From Dryocosmus kuriphilus (taxonomy: Eukaryota > Arthropoda > Insecta > Hymenoptera > Cynipidae), in NCBI GenBank assembly GCA_038277395.1, contig CM076195.1, forward strand, positions 154,061,594 through 154,125,593: a DNA stretch of 64,000 nucleotides. Direction: 5' to 3'. Below, one piece after another: positions 20,240 to 31,560 of this stretch. The position numbers were made by a program, and so were the translations under genes. Under the pieces are notes generated by a model that did no database searches, was not told the DNA's origin, and was given only the letters and a program-made list of their open reading frames with translations. Within the stretch, counting starts at the first letter, position 1; the number at the start of each line of letters is the position of its first letter.

Positions 20240-22202
20240 TTACCTCTTTCTATGATACCGAACTCTCTTGCTTTCAAATGATCTTCTAAGAGGTTTTCTC
20301 TTTTTGGCTCTATTCTGTTCTGGCAAATCTCTTTTCAAATTCCAACAGTAATCTGCTAACATACTAACATCCCATTTGTCCTGATAGCGCTGTTCAATTT
20401 GCCTAAGATCCTGGTGAAACCTTTCTCCTTGCTCTCACCCTCACTCTAGTCCCCTAAATTCTCCGGGAAATAGTCTAGATGAGATTCAAGGAAGTGTAAT
20501 TTCAAGTTCATTAGGCAACCAAGTTTCTTATAGTTTATCAGCAGTTTCTTTATTTCTTCCTTGTAGTTCGGACTTTTATTATTGCCTAAGAAATGCTCCA
20601 CTATACTTTTGAAACTAAGCCAAGCATTTTTTTCTTTAGCACTCATTGACTGAATGAATTCAGTGTCCAGTAAAAGCTTCCGGATTTCCGGCCCATCGAA
20701 AATTCCTTCTTTAAGTTTAGCATCTGATTTTTTTTGGAAACTTCCTTTCGATGTACATGAAAGTGGTCTCCTGTTTGTTTAAGGCTTTCACAAATTGCTT
20801 CATGAAGCCGAGCTTTATATGAAGTGGAGGAAGAAGAACTTTTGTAGGTGGTACTAGAGGATCGTTCAGAATATTTTCCGAGCCAGGAACTAAAGAGACT
20901 CTCGCAGTCCATTTGTACTTTGTGTAATGCTTCTCGCGATCTCGACTATTCCAAAGGCATAAAGAACACGGATGCCTTGTGAAACCGCTCTGCTGCCCTA
21001 GAAGGATTGTTATAATCTTTAGATCTCCACAAATCTGCCAGTTATGTTCCGTATATTTTATTCTTTCAAGTATTAGCTTCAATGACTGGTACTCTTCATT
21101 CATATTTACGGAATAGCCTATGGGTAGCGAGGCGAACTGATTGGTATTGTGTGAAAGTACTACTTTCAGACTTCGGGTGGAAGAGTCAATAAAAAGCCTC
21201 CACTCTTCACTCCTGTAAATGTTTGGTTTTAAGCAATTTATAAGGCCTCGGATATCTGTACAGTAGATAAAGGATTCTTCATTCTTAAAAAAAGGAAGGA
21301 AGTCTTTTTCACGATTTCGGAAAGCTGAAACACGTGTACCTTTAGACAAAAGTCCATCTTTCTTGAGATTTGACGCAAGATATTCTGCAGCATCTTTCGG
21401 TAACCCCAAGTCCCTCACTATATCATTCAGTTTTTTCTGATCCCATAGTTTTATAGGCTGTTCTTGTTTGAAGCAATCATCTTCTTCACCACTGTCAGAA
21501 TTTGAGTCAATTTCATTTTCAGTCTCAGTACTGTTTGAATCTTCAGTTGGCTCAACAACATCCATTTGAATTTCATCTTCGATTGCATCACTTCTGAGAT
21601 CCATTTCAACATTACTGGCTGAAATAACGTCGATATCATTATAAATTGGTGGAGTAACGGACGAAGTAGTCGGATATACAGCATGGTTTGGGGTCAACAT
21701 ACCTTTAAATTCAATCATGCAAATATGGCAATCCGCTTGAAGTTCAGGCGTTTTCCACACAGCAGGAAATTCCATGGAATCCTTTGCGCTTGAATTGGAT
21801 GATTGACGATTTAATATATTCCTACATTTGCCACAGATACTGTTTGGTACCAATGTATCACCTTTGCAACTTGCAACCTGCAATGAGAAAACAGACTTAT
21901 ATTTATCCTCACATTGTGAAAAAAGTCTACGAAGTTTTTTTTGATTCAAACTTACCACATACGTAACAAAACATGGAATTGTCCTTGTTGCAGGTGTAAA
22001 TGGAAGAATCTGAAATATTCATATCATGTTTCGTAGATGGAATCATTGTGTGGTTGCTTGGTCCATCACCAGAAGCTACCTCGAGTTCTACATCGCACCT
22101 ACTAAAAACAACTTTAGCATTCGTTTTTCTTTTTGAAGCTTTGAACTCTAAAGTAGCCAAGCTGCTCACTACTTTAGAGCTGCGGATGCTTGATGACGAC
22201 AC
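20240..22202 (-). pseudogene. E1 putative transposase, frameshifted
   Basis: Reading down from 22202 the N-terminus has MFCYVCGKF, then, after a one-base shift in an A8 run near 21940, a second cysteine pair (ICGKC) and a third (CHIC), an acidic linker, and a core open from 21900 to 20730. Core landmarks shared with E2 are LFIDSSTRSLKVVL, ICGDLKIITILLGQQSG, HPCSLCLW and LLPPLHIKLGFMKQ. A second shift occurs in another A8 run near 20728, after which IFDGPEIRKLL and LGNNKSPNYKEEIKKLL are read. A TAG follows NLGD at 20446, and after a further shift the tail has FHQDLRQIEQRYQDKWDVSM and ends at TAA 20240. I infer an RNase H-like nuclease: conserved D in FIDSS, D in CGDLK, CxxC, H in PPLHIK and E near the end. 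Confidence 0.75.
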
Positions 22203-22424
22203 CTGCGGGCATCATTTTTACCTAAGAACTTAGCCAGTTAAAATGTTATCCGCCTTCACCACGTGGAGGTGTCTTAGTCGCAAAAGTAGATAAGCAATCA
22301 ATTCTATTCCAGAGGCATAAAATTAGATTCTAAACTTTGAAAATATAAAAATTAAAAATTCAACCTTTTTGGAAGTGGTGGTAAGTGGGTACTAGCGGGT
22401 AAGAGAGAGGCAAAATTCATTTTT

Positions 22425-23705
22425 ACATTCTCATCAGAGAAGGTATTAGATTTATGCAAAATTTGACTTTCGCGGATTTCATGAAATCTCCACGTTTTAA
22501 GACCTCCTGAATCCAAAAAAAATGGTTTTTACGACCGTGTCTGTCTGTCTGTTGGCGTTGTCGTCGTCGTCGTTGTCGTTGTCGTCGTTGTCGTTGTCGT
22601 TGTCGTCGTTGTCGTTGTCGTCGTTGTCGTCGTCTGTTCCCACGATAACTTTCGAAGGACTAATCGGATTGGATTGCGCTTTGGCACACTACTTTAGGGT
22701 CCAAAAAGAAAGGACGAGTTCCTTAACCAGCGGTTTTTGACCAACGGTTATGGTTTTATCCATCAAAAACGGTTTTCACAAAATCAAAAAATCCATTTTC
22801 CGGCTAAACTATCAGGGATACAAAAAAAACGTAAGAAAGTAAAATTGTTCATCTCAAAAAAATCTACAAATTTTGTCTTAACCGTTTTTTGATAAAATGA
22901 ACGTTTTTTGTTTTAATCAAGAAAACGCTATTAAAATTAAAAAACTGTGGTTTCCCGCCAAAATATTCAAGATACCAAAAAATGGTAAAGAACAAAGTTG
23001 TTCAATTTAAAAAGATCTACAAATTTTGTTTTAACGATTTTCTCATAAAATGCACGGTTTTTGTTTTAATCGATAAAACGTTATTAAAAATTAAAGATTT
23101 CAAATTTTCCGCCAAACTATCGAGGATACGGAAAAATAATAACAAACAAAGTTGTTCGTCTCCAAATTGTGTACAAATTTGCTCTCTATCATTTTTTTGA
23201 TCAGATGCGTAGTTTTTGAGTTATTCGTGAAATATGTTATAAAATATAAAGAAAACCACTTTTCAGCAAAACTGTGCAAGATATGAGAAAATATTAACAA
23301 GCAGAATTGTTCACCTTGGAAATAGCTACAAAATTTATTTATAAGACTCATCGTTTTACTTTTAAGAATCGAAATCCTGTATTGTAAAAATTTGGAACAT
23401 CAAAAAGAGCTTTACCAATCTATAATGTGTTTTAAAGAAACGTAATTATCGAGCGCGAAGCGCGAGTGTCATGATGAGAATGTATTCCTTAAGGGCGATA
23501 GAGCCTTAAGTAAAATAATTTCTTTTGTAATTTCTAATTTAAAGGTTTATACGATCTATAAACACCGAGCGCGTAGCGCGAGGTGAATAATCTATCGAGC
23601 GCGAAGCGCGAGTGCCAACAGACGCGCGCCCTAGGCGCGCTCATACTTCGCGCGAAGCGCGGCGCGCGTAGCGCGCGATGAGAATGTGCCCGCGCAGCGG
23701 GCAGA
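22425..23705. mobile_element. Nested 1.28-kb insertion with terminal hairpin (Helentron-like?)
   Basis: This block interrupts one 141-bp unit of the E1 right arm: sequence before 22425 and after 23705 rejoins into a normal unit, within a run of T. It starts ACATTCTCATC, and GATGAGAATGT lies near the other end (23677-23687), followed by a GCCCGC-GCA-GCGGGC hairpin. Inside are a GTC/GTT microsatellite (22555-22635), four ~145-bp tandem repeats (about 22745-23350) and a cluster of GC-rich palindromes (23450-23700). Short end inverted repeats, an internal tandem array, a 3' hairpin and insertion into T-runs resemble non-autonomous Helentrons, but I cannot confirm the class. Confidence 0.5.
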
Positions 23706-24371
23706 TTTTTTACCGTTATTTTCTGTTTCGAGGTCCCAAAAAACATAGATACACATATACATCTTAATTTTGTATAAAAATTTAAAATTCAACCCTCTTC
23801 AAGGGGATGGTAAGGGGGTACTAGCGGGTAAGAGAGGGTTTAGATTCACTTTTTGTTATCATTTTTGGTTTCAGCGTCCCAAAAAGCGTAGGAATACACA
23901 TACATTTTGATTTTTTTACGAAAGTTTAAAATTCATCCCTCATCGAAGGGGTGTTAAGGGGTAGCTAGCGGGTAAGAGAGAGGTAAAATTCATTTTTTAC
24001 CCTTATTTTCTGTTTCAGCGTCCCAAAAAACATAGAAATACACATACATTTTGAATTTTTACGAAAGTTTAAAATTCAGCCCTCATCAGGGGGTGGTAAG
24101 GGGGTGCTAATGGGTAAGATAGAGGTCGAGTTCGTTTTCTGTCATCATTTTCGGTTTCAGCGTCCCAAGAAGCATAGAAATACGCATAAATTTTGAATTT
24201 TTACGAAAGTTTAAAATTCAACCCCATCGGAGGGTAGTAAAAGGTAGCTAGCAGAAAAAGGGGCAATCGAAATCATTTTTTATGATCATATTCGGTTTCA
24301 GCGACCCCAAAAACTTAAGATTAGTAAGGTCTACCCTCTGGTTCATTACTTTTTTTTTTTGTGTGCCTGTG
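23706..24371 (-). repeat. E1 right arm: ~141-bp subterminal repeats
   Basis: Inverted counterpart of the left arm. Unit ends with the CAGCG(T/A)CCC motif lie near 23876, 24018, 24160 and 24300. A further partial unit lies at about 22320-22424, before the nested insertion, so the arm originally had at least five units. Outer end is the reverse complement of CACAGGCACACAAAAA. Confidence 0.85.
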
Positions 24372-24544
24372 TTATTAGAGCTGTAGCTGATGGAATAAAG
24401 TAAGATGGATTATATTAAGTCTGTAAATAATTCTAAGTTTTTCGGTTTGAAGCTGTAACGTGGCCTATTTACAAGTTTCACAACCTTGCCCTCTATCAGT
24501 GTTCCAATAAAGATCAAAGTACTTCACGGTTGCGTTCTTTTATT

Positions 24545-24800
24545 AAGCTGTTCCATTTTTTACACATTCTCTGGTTATATCAAAATATAGGAAGCGTGAA
24601 GATATTGATTTAATTTCCTTATTTTTTTCCTGTGCAAAACATTCATGTACTGAAAGTTTTGTGAGTAATAATTCAAGGTGATATGAATATTTCTCAGATA
24701 TGATACGACAATCTTCGTGTTTCGACACAAGTATCAAAAAATCTATTATAGAAATTACCGTTTAAGAAATCGTCAAAACCAGTATCCTATAACGGGTTCT
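24545..24800 (+). promoter_or_regulatory. Duplicated upstream region of a secreted-protein gene (copy 1)
   Basis: About 250 bp upstream of the signal-peptide exon at 24801 is similar, with many substitutions, to 37855-38122 upstream of the exon at 38123. Shared blocks include TTGATTTAATT, ATCTTCGTG(T/C)TTCGAC, and CCAGTA(T/C)(C/T)CTATAACG just before the start. Conservation of both exon and upstream region suggests the duplicated part included the promoter. Confidence 0.5.
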
Positions 24801-24861
24801 ATGAAAAAAATGAAGATTTTCATTTTCCTGTTTGCCTGCATGGGTTTCCTTAACTTTACAA
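24801..24861 (+). CDS. First exon with signal peptide, secreted-protein gene copy 1
   Basis: ATG at 24801 opens 20 codons, MKKMKIFIFLFACMGFLNFT, a short basic start and a hydrophobic core typical of a secretory signal peptide. It ends at a GTAAGT donor in phase 1. The acceptor at 30300 (CTTCTAACAG) is followed by an open exon whose phase fits exactly, so the two probably form one gene with a BEL/Pao element sitting in its intron. Two related first exons lie at 34854 and 38123. The product is not known to me. Confidence 0.6.
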
Positions 24862-25033
24862 GTAAGTTTATCTAGGGGAGTATGGTAAGATGGCGTGACG
24901 GGAACGGATAGAGGTAGCGCGGTTGAGCCTGTACTCGATTTTATAAGTTTTTTTGAATAAAGTTTACATGCAAAAGAGTTGCTTTTCAGCTACTACAGTC
25001 GCGATATTTTGAGCTTGAGAGGTCAAATAATAA

Positions 25034-25930
25034 GTGCATCGAGTGAAGTCTGGTATCCGAGACGATAGGCCGTTCAAACGCCCGATATTCGAAATTCCGA
25101 AATTTAGTAGCAGTGTGAATAAGTGGCTGCAGTTTTGGTCACACTTTCGGAAAATGCACGAAGACAGAGCCATCACCGATAAAGATAAGTTGGAATATCT
25201 GAAGAAAACGATGGAAGCTGGATCTAAAGCAGAAAGCATCGTGAGTGGTCGGGACGACTTGCTCATTGAATTTTATACTCGAGAGTTGCTTTCGCTAGTT
25301 TTGCAAAACGCGGCCAATCAGGGGAAGAAAATTGGTGTGTCTTGCATATACGACAAGCTTTCGGCTCATATTAATGCCCTGGAGACGCTCAGCGTCACAA
25401 CGAATAATTATGCGACGATGCTGTACCCACTCGCAAAATCCTCGTTGCCAGAAGAGATTTTGTGGATGTGACAGCGTGAAAGTCAAGCAAGAGCTGAAGG
25501 AGGGGATAGGACAAGCCGACTCACGAGGCTTCTCGAATCTCTTGAAAATCGATGTGGTAAGTGAGGAAAGAATAAATATTGCCATGCATTGTTTTGCGAT
25601 TCACACCGAATCTGAGAAGAAGAGGACTACAAAAGAAGAGCGGAGAGTCAAGGTGTCAGCAGCAGAGGTGGCAATGAGCAACGTTCTCCTGGAAAACGAA
25701 GAAAAGCGTAAGAAGTGTATTTTTTGTGATAGTATTCACGAGAAGTGGCGTGCGAAAAAGCGACGTCATTTCGGGTGATGCGATCACAAGTTCGATTCGT
25801 GAAAATAATTGCTGTTTGATGAGTTTAAAAGTTGGTCACACTGCGCGAAAGTGTAAAGTGAAAGTGAAATGTTCGAAATGCGGCAGACAACATTCGGTTC
25901 TGGTTTGTCGGGATAATTCTCGTAACGAGG
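25034..25930 (+). pseudogene. BEL/Pao gag region
   Basis: Blocks in two or three frames. FKRPIFEIPKFSSSVNKWLQ (25075-25140) is the conserved start of the BEL/Pao gag domain. A zinc-knuckle region near 25835-25911 reads GHTARKCKVKVKCSKCGRQH, with paired cysteines and histidines for binding nucleic acid. A stop at 25471 and a frameshift afterwards break the gene. Confidence 0.7.
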
Positions 25931-26040
25931 GAGTAACAAGTGTAAGTAGCATCGGGGAAACGATAAACACGAATAAGGAGCAAAATCTTGCTAGTTTTTT
26001 TCATTCGCCCGATGTACATATGCAAACGATGCGCATTGTC

Positions 26041-26345
26041 CTGTACTCCGATTTAAGAGAAAAGAAGCTAGAGTTGTCTTTGATGGTGGTTCGACTAGGT
26101 CGCATATTCGCAGTGACGTAGCAAATTTTTTATGTTTTATTGCCACCGCGACTAATGAAGTGACACATTCATTGTTCGGCGAGATGAATACGGAAAGTCA
26201 GCGACATAACGTTTTTTTAAATCGGATAAGTAGTCGCGATGAGCAATAACGGACGCAATTTCGAGGCTATGGATCAGCATATTATTTGTGAAAACATTCC
26301 GCGTATAAGAAAAAGCTCGTTTTTAGACGAATTGGAGAGAAATTA
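26041..26345 (+). pseudogene. BEL/Pao aspartic protease region
   Basis: VVFDGGSTRSHI near 26075-26110 is the active-site block of a retroviral-type aspartic protease, where BEL elements usually have D-S/T-G-S; here D-G-G-S. A later block AMDQHIICENIPRI (26266-26310) is the region that follows the protease core in BEL polyproteins. A stop in the alternative frame separates the two blocks, and the sequence then runs into a mariner fragment. Confidence 0.6.
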
Positions 26346-26349
26346 TATT

Positions 26350-26925
26350 GTGGAAAAAATCGACATTGCGGTCCGTGAGGATCGCAGATTGACGTTAGAT
26401 GATCTTTCTTCGATGTTTCCGAAAATCTTCAGAACCCTGTTACACGAAACAATCACAGAAACTCTCGGATATCTGAAATTGTCTGCGAGGTGGGTCCCAA
26501 AACAGCTGACAGAACAGCACAAGTTGAATCGAGTGCAGAGCTGCGAAGAGATTTTGTAGCGCTAAGAACGCGAAGGCGATGATTTTCTCTACTCTATTGT
26601 TACTCTATTTCAGATTTCCATCTCTTCACTTCCCTGAAGGTGCACATGGGTAGAAACAAATTTTCAATGGACGAGGAGGTGAAGAGGTAGGTGGAGAAGT
26701 GGGCGAAAGAGCTGGTGGGAGACTTCTTCGAGGCAGGCATCAAAAAATAGATCCCGCGGCTCACCACTTGCATCGAGAGGGATGGTGACTATGTCGAAAA
26801 ATAACTTATATGTGTACAAGTGTAACCAACTATGTTTTTGTTTTAATACATTTTTTTTCGAAGCCTACATAAATTGAGTACACTTACTTTCTGGACGTGC
26901 CTCGTACTAAGGATAAAAGTTATTC
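26350..26925 (+). mobile_element. Internally deleted mariner inside the BEL element
   Basis: The left part encodes mariner N-terminal sequence (EDRRLTLDDLSSMF and LSARWVPKQLTEQHKLNR, 26375-26520). The right part encodes the mariner C-terminus (VHMGRNKFSMDEEVKR, near 26640-26690, and a GDYVEK end near 26785). The central catalytic region is absent. A plausible right end is near 26925, where ACTTACTTTCTGGACGTGCC resembles a mariner terminus. BEL coding sequence resumes immediately after. No complete left inverted repeat was found. Confidence 0.65.
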
Positions 26926-26942
26926 GGTAGATTTGCCTTGGG

Positions 26943-28706
26943 GTGGATGACCACGCTCCTATTTCTCAGAATTTAGAGTTATCTAAAATAATATTGAATA
27001 AGACTGTAGAGAAATTGAAGCTAGATGATTTGTTTTTTCAGTACGATCAAGTATTTAAGGAATGGCAGAGCGAAGGTATTATTGAACCAGTGGTAGAAGA
27101 GACGAACTGCGTGTGTCATTACTTGCCTCATCGCCCAGTTGTCAAAGTAGAGAGCACAACGAAAATATGTCCAGTATTTGATGCGTTAGCAAGTGTAACG
27201 AGTTTTCCCTCCCTGAATCAATGTCTTGAAAAAGGGCCGAGTTTAATCGAGATGATACCTCCGACGTTGCTAAAATTTCGGAAGCACGCACTAGCTATTG
27301 TGGCTCACATCCGAAAGGCATTCTTACAGATTGAAATAAATACTAAAGTCCGCGATCATTTAAGGTTCCTTTGGGTCCTTGACGGGCAATTGAAGATTTT
27401 CAGGCATAACCGTGTAGTGATCGGTCTTAAGTGTAGCCCGTTTTTATTGGGTGCCATTTTGAAACTGCATTTTTGAAGTTGGTGCAACCTGCGACTGACG
27501 AGAAAGGGCCGTGGTCTTATGAAATTATTGAAAAATTATCTAAATCCTTTTATGTGGATAATTGTGTTAGAATCGGAAGAAAAATTACATGAGTTCATGG
27601 AATCAGGGAAGGAGATGATGGCAATTGGCAGTTTTGATTTTAGATTCTGGGAATAGATGCGCGATGCAGCGGGTAAAGAAACGACGTTAGTCCTCGTATT
27701 GATGTTTAATAAAGTGTGTGATACTATTGCGGTAAATCCGGCTTTATGTGGAAATGAATGTGACTTGGAAGACACTTAGCGTTCAATCTTATCGGCTGCG
27801 CATAAAGTCTTTGATCCGATCGGTTTTACTTCACCCGTGACTCTATTGCCCAAATTGTTGCTAAAAGGTCTGTGGAAGCAAAAAATTGATTGGGATAGTC
27901 CCGTAGATAAAGAAACGCCAAAAACTTTTTTACATTGGAAAGAAGAGTTACCGTATTTAGGAAAAACTGAAATCGCGAGAAAGTTTGGCACAGGTGAATT
28001 CCCTATTCACATCTTTTGTGATACCAGCAAATTGGCGTATGCTGCTGTAAGTTTTTTGCGCGTGAAGGGTGAAGAGAAGGGAAGCTTAGATTTTCTTGGT
28101 GCGAAATCTCGTGTTTCCCCAGAAGGCACGTCGATCAAGCGTTTAGAATTATTGGCTGCGTCCATAGGTGCTCGGCAGACTAAAAAAATCGTATATACCC
28201 TCATTTATAGAGACATCCCGGTGTTTTACTGGTGGGACTCGACAACTATTTTGGCGTGGATTAAGCAAGATATACAGTGGGCCGTGTTTGTGTGGAATAG
28301 AGTAAGGGAAATTAGGCTTATCATCTCGTTAGGAACGTTGAAATACGTACCAGGTGAATTAAATCCTGCCGATTTGCCATCACGCGGATGTCAGGCAAAA
28401 CATATGTTAGACTCGCGATGGTGGGAGGGACCCGACTGGCTGCGCCGCGAGGAGGCCGATTGGCACTGTTTAAGAGAAGAAGTTTATGAGGATGAGGTTC
28501 GCGTGGAAATGCGGAGGTTGGCTCTAATAGCTATGTCGAATATAAATGACGATGTGAATTTTGAAATTGTTGACAGTTTTTCCTCCTATAATAAAATGAT
28601 TAGATTTTTTGCGATAGTGTTGACATTTAAGAATTACAAACCCATTGGCGAGTTGATAAACGGAAAAAAGCTAACGTTTAAAGAGATTCGTGATGCTGAA
28701 ATATGA
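26943..28706 (+). pseudogene. BEL/Pao reverse transcriptase and RNase H
   Basis: RT runs from 26943: HYLPHRPVVKVESTTKICPV, SLNQCLEKGPSLIEMIP, and an active-site block SFYVDNCV near 27548-27575, in another frame. After a stop at 27658 and frame changes, the RNase H part reads HIFCDTSKLAYAAVSFL (catalytic Asp in FCDTS), YWWDSTTILAWI, and ends LNPADLPSRGC (28363-28392), a signature of BEL/Pao. Stops and frame changes make it inactive. Confidence 0.8.
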
Positions 28707-28807
28707 TTTTTAGAGGTATTACAGAATAAAATGTTTTCCCACGAGAATAAAGGAAAATTAGCTATTTTTCGACTTTCGTACATTCTGATGGTTTAATTCG
28801 TCTCAAG

Positions 28808-29950
28808 ATGAAAATTGTAAAACGCAACGATAGTTTTGGTTTGCTATGTCCGATCTTACTTGATTCGAATGGTCCAGCGGTTAAGCTACTTATAAGAGAG
28901 ACTCAAGAGGCTATGTGTCACGCGGGAGTGCAAACAGTTATGTGTCAACTACACGAAAAATTCTGGATTTTGTCTACACGTAAAGCAGTACGTTCTGTTA
29001 TAAAGAAATATGTAATTTGTAACAGGTATAATTCGAATCCTATGCAGGTACATCCAGCGCCTTTGCCTATTCATAGTTTCAAGGACGCAGCTGTATTTGA
29101 AGTAATCGGTATTAATTTTGCGGGTCCGGTTTACTTGCGTGGTCAGAAAGAGGCTTGGATATGCCTGTATACATGTGCCAATTATAGAGCAGTTAAATTT
29201 GAATTGGTGACTTTCCTGTGAACGAATGCTTTTTTAGCGAGTTTTCGTAGATTTATCGGACGCCGTGGTAGACCATTATTTACATCGAAAACGGAACTAA
29301 TTTTATCGGTGCCGAGACTGCTTTTGAAAGATTCAACTAGGAAACCGTCATTAGGTATAGTCAGGCTAGGCAAATAGATTGGCGATTCAATCCACCTACT
29401 GCTTCATGGTAGGGAGGTTGGTGGGAATGCTTGATTAGTATAAGTTATTCTTCGCGAAGTCTTAGGAAAAGCGTATCTCCCTTGCGAAGAAGTGTACACT
29501 GTGTTATGCGATTGCGAACTAACATTAAATTCACAACCTCTAACCTACGTATCGGAGGAACGGAGCGATCCTAAGTCACTGACTCCTGCAATGTTTTTAC
29601 ATGATCTCAAACAAAGTGAAATGCCAGATCTTGACACAATTAATAAACTTCGTCTTAAATCTAGATATCAACGCAAACAAGAGATCATGGAACATTTAAG
29701 GAATAGATTTCGTACCGAATACTTAGAACAATTAATGTCTAAGTTTCATTCCAAAGTCGTTCGTAAACTCAAAATGGGAGATGTAGTACTTATAGGAGAT
29801 GATAATAATAAGCGTATTGATTAGCCTCTAGCACGCATTGAGAAATTAATCACAGGAAAAGATGATCAGGAACGCGTCATTTATTTGAGGATGAAAAATG
29901 GAATTTTAAAGAGTCCTGTACAGCTATCAATTAGAACTGATCTATTATAA
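28808..29950 (+). pseudogene. BEL/Pao integrase region
   Basis: The zinc-binding H2C2-like part is CHAGVQTVMCQLHEKFWI and YVICNRY (one expected Cys is Tyr). The core starts VIGINFAGPVY, where the first catalytic Asp of the GIDFAGP block has become Asn. The second block, ENGTNFIGAE, and the following WRFNPP are read in other frames near 29285-29400. The C-terminal part (29492-29824) reads LNSQPLTYVSEERSDPKSLT and KMGDVVLIGDDNN, typical of this family. The gene is inactive. Confidence 0.75.
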
Positions 29951-30300
29951 CGAAAACAAAACTAAAAAAATGCGAAATAAAATTTCCAATAAAAGTGCGA
30001 GCGAGCCTGTTGTAAGCTCGGAAGATTGTCAAGTTAAGGATTCGAAAGAAAAGGAGCACAAAACTCGTAGTGTCCGAATTGTTAAAAAATCACGTTTTTT
30101 CCAAAATCAAGAGAATAATTGAGTCACAGACTCAAGGTGGAAGGATGTGGGAAATATGAGCGTAGAAAATGTATATTCCTAATTTATTTTACAAAATTGC
30201 TAAATAATAAACATATGTTTTAGAAACGAGTGTTACTTTTGTTAACTGGTTGGGAATTGCAATTAACTTCACTGAAAATTTCTTATATTTCTTCTAACAG

Positions 30301-30958
30301 CACCAACTGGTAAAGAGGCTGGATATGGCAGAAAACGTCCTTATTCTGCAGTAGGCCCAAGTAATAAACGAGTTCAAGAATCTGTGTCAAATAAGCAGCG
30401 TTCACCAAGTGCAGCAGCCGAGAGTCTTGGAGCAAGTATTAGTGGTCATGGTTATATGAACCCACCATCGGACCATATTAGTGTGAGTAGTGCTGGTCAT
30501 GGTTATATGAACCCACCATCGGACCATATTAGTGTGAGTAGTGCTGGTCATGGTAAGATGAATCTACCACGGGAACATATTCCTGTTCCTCTAGAAAGCT
30601 ACGTTACTGTAAAAACGGGAGAGAGAGGGAAATTTTGTATGGGAATCTACGTAATAAAACTATAGAAAACCTCGGAGATAATCGCATTTATCTACAATTT
30701 CCGGGTGGCTCTTATTTAGTTATGAATTTCTATCCTCTTAGTTTTGATCGTGATCTAACTTTCGCGGATAATTATTGCTTTATTCATATTATACCATGCA
30801 ATTCTTTCTTATCAACTCAACTCGTCCTCACGCAAAAGCATTTTGAAAAACCAAAAGACACCAGCGTTATTTTAATACGTGGAATTCATATCTATACTGG
30901 ACTTCTAGATTACTACGTTAATGCTTCTATCTGGGCAGAAGATATTATACTGCCCTAG
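30301..30958 (+). pseudogene. Second exon of the secreted-protein gene, with 17-residue repeats
   Basis: After the acceptor at 30300 the frame continues the signal-peptide exon: PTGKEAGYGRKRPYSAVGPS, then a serine-rich part, then a 51-bp repeat (17 residues, GHGYMNPPSDHISVSSA) in two exact copies and one diverged copy (30450-30590). A one-base shift near 30630-30636 moves to the frame that runs to TAG at 30956-30958 and contains GDNRIYLQFPGGSYLVMNFY, a beta-rich, tyrosine-containing domain. Either the gene is damaged or a small intron or assembly error lies there. The same frame is open again from 30962 to the E2 insertion at 31041. No family recognised. Confidence 0.5.
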
Positions 30959-31040
30959 TTATTGCCGCACCTTCGTGTACCTAAAACGATAGAAGAAGAT
31001 ATAAAACAAACATATGAGGAAAAATACGCTCTGATGATAA

Positions 31041-31560
31041 CACAGCCCCACAAAAAAAAAAAAAAATTTTCTGTGCACGTGACCAGACTACCATATCTAT
31101 ATGTTTTTGGGGTCGTTGAGTCCGAATCCGTGGTCCGTTTTTCTCCATCAGGTCAGGGTCAAGGTCGTTTCAAGGTCAAATCAATATTATTCCACGAATG
31201 TGGGCCGAGATCCCGTTTTTGTATGTTTTTGGAGTCCCTGAGTCCGAATTTGAGGTCTGTTTGTCTCCATCAGGTAAGGTTCAAGGTCATTTCAAGGTTA
31301 AATCGAGGAAAATACATGTGAACAGACACAATTACTACATCTATACGTTTTTGTGGTCGTTGAGTCCGAATCCGGGGTCCGTTTTTTTCCATCAGGTCAA
31401 GGTCATTTCACGGTCAAATGACGGTTATTTCACGAACGTGGGCCAAGATGCCGTTTTGTATGTTTTTGATGTCCCTGGGTGCGAATCCGAAGTCTGTTGG
31501 TCTTCATCAGGTCTGGATCAAGGTCATCTCAAGGTCGAATCGAGGAAAAAACTTGAAAGC
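31041..31560 (+). repeat. E2 left arm with ~120-bp subterminal repeats
   Basis: Four units of about 120 bp, each with a CTGAGTCCGAA-like or TTGAGTCCGAA-like core, a CATCAGGT(C/A) block and a TTTCAAGGT block. The first motif lies 68 bp from the terminus. Confidence 0.85.

Larger units (their letters stand above)
18712..24371 (-). mobile_element. E1: 5.66-kb DNA transposon with repeat-built arms and TTA duplication
   Basis: Bounded by CACAGGCACACAA and its reverse complement, with TTA on both sides (18709-18711 and 24372-24374). Each arm contains four or more ~141-bp units in inverted orientation between arms, each starting GGGACGCTGAAACCGA or a close variant. Between the arms lie a 42-bp minisatellite, a minus-strand gene for a putative transposase, and a nested 1.28-kb insertion. 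The gene is broken by frameshifts and stops. The same gene type is in E2 (31041-34664). Confidence 0.85.
24870..30200 (+). mobile_element. BEL/Pao LTR retrotransposon, decayed
   Basis: A plus-strand element covering gag, protease, RT, RNase H and integrase in the order expected for BEL/Pao. LTRs could not be delimited: the left flank has AATAAA near 24957 and the right flank begins TGGGAAATATGAGCG near 30147, but no convincing direct repeat was found by eye. A deleted mariner sits between protease and RT. The element lies between the signal-peptide exon at 24801 and the exon at 30301. Confidence 0.75.

Noticed and set aside
20083..20289. Frame of SPLASHDSGCLINV repeats
   Set aside because: It arises because the 42-bp minisatellite is divisible by three. 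No start context, no continuation beyond the array.
24870..30200. Defining LTRs for the BEL/Pao element
   Set aside because: Candidate ends at both sides do not form a convincing direct repeat by eye, so no LTR coordinates are given.
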